DNA from: Basidiobolus meristosporus CBS 931.73
Lineage: Eukaryota; Basidiobolomycota; Basidiobolomycetes; Basidiobolales; Basidiobolaceae
NCBI GenBank assembly: GCA_002104905.1
Contig: MCFE01000030.1
Coordinates: forward strand, 160,927-224,926
Direction of reading: 5' to 3'
Length of the DNA: 64,000 nucleotides
Shown: one piece after another, positions 57,367 through 64,000 of the stretch
How positions within the stretch are numbered: position 1 is the stretch's first letter
How the letters are laid out: each line of letters starts with the position of its first letter
Made by a program: the position numbers and the translations under genes
Notes under the pieces: generated by a model
Seen by the model: the letters and a program-made list of their open reading frames with translations, nothing else
The model's database searches: none
What the model was told of the DNA's origin: nothing

Positions 57367-57861
57367 TTAGGGGGAGGAAAGTCACCAAGTGGTGATATCT
57401 TTATTTACTTATGACAAGTATCTAAAGAAGCCAACTTAATCTGAGGTAATTCCTAGAAAGCTAGGTCTGAGAGATATCTTCCTGGTAAGCCAGGTCTGAG
57501 AGTTGAGAAGCTGAGTTGTATTATATTTCCTAGTTAGCTAGGTCTGAGAGAGGTTTCCTGGAAAGCCAGGCCTGAGAAGTGAGAATCTGAATATATCTGA
57601 GCTAAGTTGTACTGGTTTGCGGTAGCTGGATTGTGGCCGGAAAGGCCTGTAGACTGGGGGAACTGAGATGAATTTCTGGGCAATCACTGGCCAAATTTAC
57701 TAGGCAAATCTGGCCATTAGCATTTCAAGGATTTCAGCCAATCAGAGCCTTTACTTTGCCCAATGGTTGATCAAGCCATCTCCCAATGAGCACACATCAA
57801 TTTATTAATCAAATTTTTGCTGGATCCAGGATTTGAACCCACAACCATGGGTATGGAAGGG
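57367..57861 (-). mobile_element. SINE-like telomeric element S, copy 2
   Basis: A longer copy (495 bp): shared 3' end (here GGTGATATC), four hairpins, a unique middle, and a tRNA-like head with B box GGGTTCAAATCC (57840-57829, minus). It ends at GGAAGGG-TTAGGG, exactly where the full head in copy 4 has an internal CCCTAACCC, so the A box is missing. Confidence 0.85.
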
Positions 57862-58180
57862 TTAGGGGGAGGAAAGTCACCAAGTGGTGAAATCTTTATT
57901 TACTTATGACAAGTATCTAAAGAAGCCAAGTTAATCTGAAGTTATTCCTAGAAAGCTAGGTCTGAGAGATATCTTCCTGGTAAGCCAGGTCTGAGAGTTG
58001 AGAAGCTGAGTGGTACTATATTTCCTAGTTAGCTAGGTCTGAGAGAGGTTTCCTGGAAAGCCAGGCCTGAGAAGTAAGAATCTGAATATATCTGAGCTAA
58101 GTTATACTGGTTTGCGGTAGCTGAATTGTGGCCGGAATGGCCAGTAGACTGGGGGAACTGAGATGAATTTCTGGGCAATC
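57862..58180 (-). mobile_element. SINE-like telomeric element S, copy 3 (truncated)
   Basis: The same 3' end and hairpin block, truncated within the unique middle (CTGGGCAATC), then TTAGGTTAGGG. The single imperfect TTAGG unit shows a short telomere remnant between elements. Confidence 0.85.
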
Positions 58181-58185
58181 TTAGG

Positions 58186-59213
58186 TTAGGGGGGATGATA
58201 ATCACCACAGGGTGAAATCTTTATTTAAATCATAAATAAAGAAGCCAAATTTGAATATGAATATTGAGATGCAGTAAGCCTACAAGATAAACTTGGACTT
58301 TGCTGTATCCCAAATATCCTCAATACTGAAGTCTAGAGGAGAATGTAGCAAAACTGCCTGTTCACTGTAGTATTTCTTGAGGAAGTTTGTGACTTGAAGG
58401 GAAGGAGAGTTTTTCAGCAAGCTGGTAAACCTTTTGAGGAGTTCTTTTTCCAGAGAGAATGGTACAAAGAGTGGAATGTCTAAATGATGTCTGAATATAT
58501 GCTCTGAGAGCTCCCAATCCAGCATATTTTTGACTTCTTCTGTAAAATCTTGAACAATATCTTTGTCAAGAATAACTTCCAAGAGATCCCTGGCAATGTA
58601 CTGAATGTTAATAATCTTAGGCATATGAATACCTAGGTCCTTGAGGTAGTTTCTTTGTTCTGAAATTGGGAGATAGCCAGCATTTCTGAAATAGCAAACA
58701 GCCCAATTGGCAGTGGGAGGAGTATCAGGGCTGACAGGGAATCTTCTTCTGGCTTTAGGGTGCACTGGCTTAGGTGGCTGTCTTGTTGAAAGGGCAGCTG
58801 CTTTGGATGAGCTTGAAGTGCTTGGGAGTATGTCTGAGTATGAATGGCAGGAGTTGCTGGTTGCTGACAGTGTTCAGATTGACTGGAAGAAGAACTGGTT
58901 GAGGGGATGCAAGGTAAGGAAGAAGCTGAAAGAGAAGTAGAGAGTGCAGGGTGAAGTTCAGAGAGAGTTTTGAAAAGAACCTGGATCTGAGATTTCAACA
59001 TAGAGTTTTCAGCTTCAAGAAGTGAAAGTCTTTGTTCAAGGTAGGAAGTCTGTAAAGAGTGAAAGTTGGGTAAAGACATGGAAAAGTAGACAATAAGAAG
59101 AAAGGAGTAGTTGGGGTGGGAGGGTGGGAAAATAGTTAAGAAGAAAAGAGAGGGAGAGTACAGGGTGAAGTTCAGAGAGAGTTTTGAAAAGAACCTGGAT
59201 CTGAGATTTCAAC
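58186..59213 (-). mobile_element. telomeric element D (ORF1-type, non-autonomous)
   Basis: A 1.03-kb element whose 3' UTR directly follows an ORF1-like gene, without reverse transcriptase. Its 3' end has a distinct version of the shared stem-loop (TCACC-ACAG-GGTGA) followed by ATC and TTTATTT. It is truncated at GATTTCAAC beside TTAGGG. About 65 bp at its 5' end (59150-59213) repeats, 215 bp away, the start of its own coding region (58938-59001). Confidence 0.75.
58280..59079 (-). pseudogene. ORF1-like protein of element D, one frameshift
   Basis: ATG at 59079 (MSLPNFHSLQTSYLEQ). The first frame has a coiled coil with a leucine pattern (LEQRLSLLEAENSMLKSQIQ) and a Ser/Gln-rich linker. A one-base shift near 58800 is needed to enter the second frame (AALSTRQPPKPVHPK...), which runs to the stop at 58280. 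That part contains TANWAVCYFRNAGYLP, NIQYIARDLLEVI and DFSIEDIWDTAKSKF. The design (coiled coil, then a folded basic domain) resembles LINE ORF1 RNA-binding proteins, but no named domain was recognised. Confidence 0.6.
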
Positions 59214-59788
59214 TTAGGGGGGAGACAGTCACCAAGAGGTGAAATCTTTATTTCAGTTGAAACAAAGAAGCCAGCGCTACTGTTGTAGCTTTGATACAAG
59301 AGTGTGTAGCTGAGGGGAATTTGTAGGTAAGTTAATAAGAAGTGATGATAGTTCTTCAGTGCTCAAGACACTGTTCAGTGGGAAGCGGGGTAGCAAGAGA
59401 GGTAAGAATGACTTGTGAACAACATTAATGAGGGGAATGTGATAAGGATTGATATTCATCATAAAGGGAGTGTGCTGCTGCAGATATTGCTGCCAAAGGT
59501 CTGTCAAGTACTTCAGGTAGGCCAGCTTGGGTTTTTCTGACTGCAGAATAAATTCAGCAAACTTCTTGACTCCAGGATCTCCAAGTATAGTTCTCCAGCA
59601 GGAGCCAGGTGTAGTGTGGTGTGTTCTCTTCCAGGCCTTAATCAGTGGGTTGTTGCAGTTGTGAAGTCTGAGGTATAATCTGGTTCTAAGGTAGAGAAGT
59701 CTGATCTTATAGGGCATAAACCCAAAAGCACCAAGAATAGCATGTCTGTAGGGGCATTCAGGCAAATGAGGCACCAAGGAGGTAATGC
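59214..59788 (-). mobile_element. telomeric non-LTR element B, copy 1 (truncated)
   Basis: The 3' end (AGGGGGGAGACAGTCACCAAGAGGTGAAATC) is followed by the coding end of a reverse-transcriptase protein (59777-59277, PHLPECPYRHAILGAFGF...LSTEELSSLLINLP), 166 residues, the same as the end of copy 2. It is cut at GGTAATGC, where TTAGGGCTAGGGTTAGGG follows. Confidence 0.85.
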
Positions 59789-59806
59789 TTAGGGCTAGGG
59801 TTAGGG
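59789..59806 (+). repeat. interstitial telomeric repeat TTAGGG-CTAGGG-TTAGGG
   Basis: Three telomere units, the middle one with C for T, between B copy 1 and S copy 4. It is the longest telomeric remnant inside the array and marks a former chromosome end. Confidence 0.85.
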
Positions 59807-60328
59807 GGGAGGAAAGTCACCAAGTGGTGAAATCTTTATTTACTTATGACAAGTATCTAAAGAAGCCAAGTTAATCTGAAGTAATACCTAGAAAGCTAGG
59901 TCTGAGAGATATCTTCCTGGTAAGCCAGGTCTGAGAGTTGAGAAGCTGAGTGGTACTATATTTCCTAGTTAGCTAGGTCTGAGAGAGGTTTCCTGGAAAG
60001 CCAGGCCTGAGAAGTGAGAATCTGAATATATCTGAGCTAAGTTATACTGGTTTGCGGTAGCTGAATTGTGGCCGGAATGGCCAGTAGACTAGGGGAACTG
60101 AGATGAATTTCTGGGCAATCACTGGCCAAATTTACTAGGCAAATCTGACCAATTAGCATTTCAAGGATTTCAGCCAATCAGAGCCTTTACTTTGCCCAAT
60201 GGTTGATCAAGCCATCTCCCAATGAGCACACATCAATTTATTGATCAAATTTTGCTGGATCCAGGATTTGAACCCACAACCATGGGTATGGAAGGGTTAG
60301 GGATAACCACAAGGCTAAGTGTTCTTGG
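59801..60328 (-). mobile_element. SINE-like telomeric element S, copy 4 (most complete)
   Basis: A 528-bp copy with all parts: shared 3' end, four hairpins, middle, B box GGGTTCAAATCC (60275-60264) and, further 5', an A-box-like TAGCCTTGTGGTTA (60317-60304). Between the boxes lies a CCCTAACCC, itself telomere-like. It ends beside TTAGGGGGGG of the next element. Confidence 0.85.
60264..60317 (-). promoter_or_regulatory. pol III A and B boxes of element S
   Basis: A box TAGCCTTGTGGTTA and B box GGGTTCAAATCC, 28 bp apart, fit internal tRNA-type promoters, with a tRNA-like anticodon/T-arm region between. The A box departs slightly from consensus and the spacing is somewhat short. This supports transcription by RNA polymerase III, as for SINEs. 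Confidence 0.6.
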
Positions 60329-61562
60329 TTAGGGGGGGAGACAGTCACCAACAGGTGAAATCTTTATTTCAGTTGAAACAAGGAAGCCAGCGCTACTGTT
60401 GTAGCTTTGATACAAGAGTGTGTAGCTGAGGGGAATTTGTAGGTAAGTTATTAAGAAGTGATGATAGTTCTTCAGTGCTCAAGACACTGTTCAGTGGGAA
60501 GGGGGGTAGCAAGAGAGGTAAGAATGACTTGTGAACAACATTAATGAGGGGAATGTGATAAGGATTGATGTTCATCATAAAGGGAGTGTGCTGCTGCAGA
60601 TATTGCTGCCAAAGGTCTGTCAAGTACTTCAGGTAGGCCAGCTTGGGTTTTTCTGACTGCAGAATATAGTGAGCAAACTTCTTGACTTCAGGGTCTCCAA
60701 GTATAGTTCTCCAGCAGGAGCCAGGTGTTGTGTGGTGTGTTCTCTTCCAGGACTTAATCAGTGGGTTCTTGCAGTTGTGAAGTCTGAGGTATAATCTGGT
60801 TCTAAGGTAGAGAAGTCTGATCTTATAGGGCATAAACCCAAAAGCACCAAGAATAGCATGTCTGTAGGGGCATTCAGGCAAATGAGGCACCAAGGAGGTA
60901 ATGCACCATACTGCAAACTTGTCAAGCTTAGTGCAGTCTCTAGAAGTAAGAGAGAGAAGTGGTAAGCCAAATTCCAGGACAGGGAAGACAAACTGCTTGA
61001 GTAGAAGGAGGCAGCTGGGAGCTGAAGTTGTAGGAGGAGTAACAGCCAGTAGCTTGTGGAGTGCCTGTCTTGCCAGGATAATTCTCTTCTTCAGGTGTGC
61101 TCCAGAGTCTAGTCCAGTAGGAAGGAAAGGAAAGCCAAGATATGTAGCAGAAACCTGAGCAGGTAGAGTGGAGTTCTCCAAGTTGATGGGAGAGCCCAAA
61201 GGTATTGTCTTTGCAATGGAAAGCTGGAGATTATTCTTCTGCAGATACTGGTGGATGGTCTGGGAGTCTTGTTGCACATTGGAGGAGGATATTCTGATGT
61301 CATCAGCAAAAAGAGTAACCAGGCAGTCAGCTGAGAGTCTTGGGAAATCATTCAGGAAGATGGCAAACAGTATAGGACCAAGCACAGAGCCTTGAACCAC
61401 TCCATTAGGAACTGAGAACACAGCTGATTGCTCACTTGGGTGCAGAATTCTTGCTTGTGGATCCAGAAACAGAGATCTGACAAGGAGGGTGAGAGAGGTA
61501 CTGGAGAAGCATTGCAACTTAGACCAAAGCAGATTTCTGTCAATTGAATCAAAGGCCTTAGT
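60329..61562 (-). mobile_element. telomeric non-LTR element B, copy 2 (reverse transcriptase half)
   Basis: A 1.23-kb copy with the 3' end AGACAGTCACCAACAGGTGAAATC. The coding frame to 60393 covers the reverse transcriptase from TKAFDSIDRNLLW through NGVVQGSVLGPILF and TLFADDIRISSS (FADD box) to the end (LHTLVSKLQQ). It is truncated exactly at the catalytic-core start (ACTAAGGCC) by TTAG. An apparent ATG upstream (61640) belongs to the next element. Confidence 0.88.
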
Positions 61563-63577
61563 TAGGGGAGGGAAAGTCACCAAGTTGGTGAAATCTTTAT
61601 TTGAGTTAAGAACTAATCTAGGTACAAATAAAGAAGCCAATTAAGAGGTCTAGAACCTCTCTAATAAGTAATCTAATTTATATTTTGTTTCATCTCTAAT
61701 AATTGTTTCAATAAAGTAAAGCTCATCAGGGGTAAATATAAAATTCAGGGGTTTTGGGGGAAGTACAAATTGTAGATGTTTCTGATCAATATAATCCAAG
61801 ACTGGAACCCAGCCTGGGATTAGGTGTAGTAGGAAAGATGTGTGGACTTGTAAGTAGCTCTGCCACATAGATCTTAGATGGTCCTGAGCCAGTAGTCTTG
61901 GTTTTTCAGCTTTTTGAAGTTTTGAAGCAAGCTCTGTTACTACAGCAGAGCCAACCAGGGTGTGCCAGCAAGAAGATTTCAGGGAGGAGTAAGATTGAAG
62001 CCATTGTTTGATGGAGGGGTTATGTGATTTCTGAAGTTTGACTAGGAAGGAAGCACAGAGATAGACCATTCGGATTTGGTATGGGTAGAAGCCAAAGGCT
62101 CCATTAGTTGCATGGATATAGGGAGATACTGGAAGATAAGGTACCAAGGATCTGATACACTGATGGAGAAATTTATCCAGGGGGTGAAGTTCTCTGGAGG
62201 TTAGGGGTATAATGTGGAGACCAAATTCAAGTACCGGCAGTACATACTGCTTCAGAAGTATAGGGATCTTTTGAATTGGAGTGTCTGGAGTGACTACTAC
62301 CAGAAGCTTTTTGAGAGCCTGTTGGGCAAGACGGATCCTATTATTCAGGTGGAGCTTTGAGTCAATCCCATGTTGACAAAATGGCAGACCTAGATATATT
62401 GCAGTTTGTTGTGGCAGAATGCTAGTGTTCTGTATAGTTGTAGTGCATCCAATTGGGACTGTCTTGGAAATTGAGAGTGAGAGGTTGTTGGCAGCCAAGT
62501 ACTTCTCAATGATGGCAGTGTCTGCTATGGGATTAGCAGTAGCAATCTTGATATCATCCGCATAGAGAGTTAGTAGTGGATAGAGAGAGTCTGGTGAGGG
62601 GCCTTTTGGAAATAAAGGAAAGTCATGTAGGAATATCACAAATAGTAAGGGACCTAGTACAGATCCTTGGACTACTCCATTTGGAACCTCATAAGTCTCT
62701 GATGTACAACTTGGATGCAAAATTTTGGCTGAGTTCTCACAAAATAGAGAACGTACAAGAAGGGTCATTGGTAGTGTGGTAACTGCTAATAGCTTTCTCC
62801 AAAGCAGAGCTCTGTCCACAGAGTCAAAGGCTTTAGTAATGTCAAACAGAATGGTTGGCAATGAGATTTGAAGTGAATGATCATGGCTTAGCACTACAGC
62901 CATATCCAAGGAGAGTTTGGGCAAGAAGCCAAACTGAGAAGGATGGAATGGATATAGTTGAGATTGCAAGGATCTTGCTATTATAAGCTCAAAGATTTTC
63001 CGGCAGGTTGGTAGGAGTGAAACTGGCCGGTAAGAACCTGGGAGTGAGTGTTTCCCCTTCCCTTTGTATAAGGGTATTACATTTGCCTGTGACCAGGCCT
63101 TTGGGGTAGTCAATTGTTGGGCACAGATAGAGTAGAATGGGAGAAGTAAGTGACTCATTTTGGAGTAGCACACCCGGAGTAGATTGTAGGTAATCAAGTC
63201 ATGTCCAGGTGCAGTATTTGCAGGAAGCTTCTTTAAAATTTTCTCCAGAAGCTTTGCTGAAACCAAAATTGGAGATGTTGGACTGCTAGATATGTTACCA
63301 GTATGGTAGAAAGGAGGAGTGGGATGCACGGTTGAATCAAAGAATATAGGGGCCAGTTTGTCTGGTGATGGTATACTCCTTGCTTGGGGTCTCATGGCTT
63401 TGTATACTCTTGATATGGACCTTGTGGTGGCATTCATATTTACTAAGGGCAAGGTATCCATGATATGAGCCCATAATCTAGTATGCTCAGTGATCTGTAG
63501 TGACTTGAAGTAGGAGATTGCGCTTTCCAGGAGGTTCTGTGTTTTTGGGTTAGGGAAACATAGGTAGCTGGAATTTA
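61563..63577 (-). mobile_element. telomeric non-LTR element C, copy 2 (truncated)
   Basis: Near-identical to copy 1 over 2.0 kb, with an open ORF2 from the truncation to 61650 (reverse transcriptase and C-terminus; SHNPSIKQWLQSYSS reads through the codon that is a stop in copy 1). It lacks the endonuclease. Its 3' end joins GTTAGGGGAGGG and its 5' end is cut at GGAATT, followed by TTAGGGGGGG. Confidence 0.88.
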
Positions 63578-63618
63578 GGGGGGGAGACAGTCACCAACAG
63601 GTGAAATCTTTATTTCAG
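63575..63618 (-). mobile_element. element B, copy 3: only the 44-bp 3' end
   Basis: Just the terminal stem-loop region (GGGGGGGAGACAGTCACCAACAGGTGAAATC, TTTATTTCAG) between two telomeric junctions, followed by TTAGGGTTAGGG. It is an extreme 5' truncation. Confidence 0.85.
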
Positions 63619-63624
63619 TTAGGG

Positions 63625-63771
63625 TTAGGGGGAGGAAAGTCACCAAGTGGTGAAATCTTTATTTACTTATGACAAGTATCTAAAGAAGCCAAGTTAATCT
63701 GAAGTAATTCCTAGAAAGCTAGGTCTGAGAGATATCTTCCTGGTAAGCCAGGTCTGAGAGTTGAGAAGCTG
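63625..63771 (-). mobile_element. element S, copy 5 (truncated), joined to the telomere
   Basis: 147 bp with the S 3' end and the first two hairpins, cut at GAGAAGCTG and followed directly by the terminal TTAGGG array. It is the outermost element of the chromosome end. Confidence 0.88.
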
Positions 63772-64000
63772 GGTTAGGGTTAGGGTTAGGGTTAGGGTTA
63801 GGGTTAGGGTTAGGGTTAGGGTTAGGGTTAGGGTTAGGGTTAGGGTTAGGGTTAGGGTTAGGGTTAGGGTTAGGGTTAGGGTTAGGGTTAGGGTTAGGGT
63901 TAGGGTTAGGGTTAGGGTTAGGGTTAGGGTTAGGGTTAGGGTTAGGGTTAGGGTTAGGGTTAGGGTTAGGGTTAGGGTTAGGGTTAGGGTTAGGGTTAGG
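63772..64000 (+). repeat. telomere, about 38 TTAGGG units
   Basis: Perfect TTAGGG repeats run without interruption to the window end. G-rich strand 5' to 3' toward the right end shows this is the right chromosome end (or the contig end within the telomere). Confidence 0.98.

Noticed and set aside
57110-58180. Regularly repeated units that could suggest a CRISPR or satellite array
   Set aside because: The units are 257-495 bp, contain a tRNA-like promoter and telomeric junctions, and occur in a eukaryotic subtelomere; they are SINE-like elements.
60393-61640. A 415-codon frame that starts MASLFVPRLVLNS and runs into a reverse transcriptase
   Set aside because: The first 27 residues are the antisense 3' end of the neighbouring C element read across the TTAG junction; it is a chance fusion, not a real start. 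The same explains the frame at 53792-54025.
63772-64000. Telomere as an interstitial array or assembly artefact
   Set aside because: Perfect TTAGGG to the window end in the G-rich 5'-to-3' outward orientation, preceded by telomere-associated elements, fits a true chromosome end.

Overview
The window is nuclear DNA of a fungus, probably ascomycete-like, and its right end is a chromosome end. The fungal call rests on three things. Genes carry many 45-190 bp GT-AG introns, often with a CTAAC/CTGAC-type branch point (the gene at 32.0-36.1 kb has 19 introns). Gene content includes VPS41 with a C-terminal RING, MSH5, a peroxisomal/mitochondrial carnitine acetyltransferase and an OAC1-type mitochondrial carrier. 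The last 229 bases are uninterrupted TTAGGG repeats. The lineage cannot be fixed from the sequence alone; the carnitine acetyltransferase reads most like ascomycete proteins, while the intron density is unusual for a derived ascomycete.

Layout. 0.6-2.1 kb: a six-exon PTAR1-like prenyltransferase alpha subunit. 3.4-17.1 kb: a nested transposon block. A decayed Ty1/copia element (LTRs at 3.44-4.14 and 13.30-13.65 kb) has its 5' LTR split by a younger 349-bp solo LTR with a perfect GGATC target duplication. Its body is split by a CACTA/Tnp2-like DNA transposon (about 5.4-11.0 kb), and two copies of a 211-bp MITE sit inside these. More remnants, a second intact solo LTR (15.62-15.97 kb, ATATT duplication) and an older broken LTR follow. 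20.1-52 kb: the host gene block, comprising a Ser-rich disordered protein, a DEDDy 3'-5' exonuclease, a 79-aa putative mitochondrial membrane protein, a TMEM41/VTT membrane protein, VPS41, a coiled-coil/three-Myb-repeat protein, carnitine acetyltransferase, a SET-MYND protein, MSH5 and an OAC1-like carrier. These are separated by gene-poor stretches (17.4-20.1, 21.8-25.8, 28.3-30.4 and 36.1-38.8 kb) in which no gene could be supported.

52-64 kb is subtelomeric. After a broken copia 3' end and a piece of the same DNA transposon, the sequence becomes a head-to-tail array of ten 5'-truncated non-LTR retroelements of four families, named here C, S, D and B. All lie on the minus strand with the 3' end toward the centromere. 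Nearly every junction carries a short TTAGGG or TTAGG-type remnant, and the array runs into the terminal telomere. C and B encode reverse transcriptases (C also an APE-like endonuclease), D carries an ORF1-type protein, and S is a short SINE-like family with a pol III A/B-box head and four hairpins. All four share the same 3' terminus: AATAAA followed by a TCACC/GGTGA stem-loop ending in a C-run. The simplest reading is that these elements are added to chromosome ends, with the telomeric 3' end as primer, and then re-capped by telomerase. The innermost copy is attached directly to a broken copia gene without TTAGGG, as if it capped a chromosome break. In the longest copy ORF1 and ORF2 are separated only by an in-frame UGA-CUA, the known leaky stop context, and ORF2 has no ATG before its endonuclease domain, so ORF2 may be made by stop-codon readthrough.
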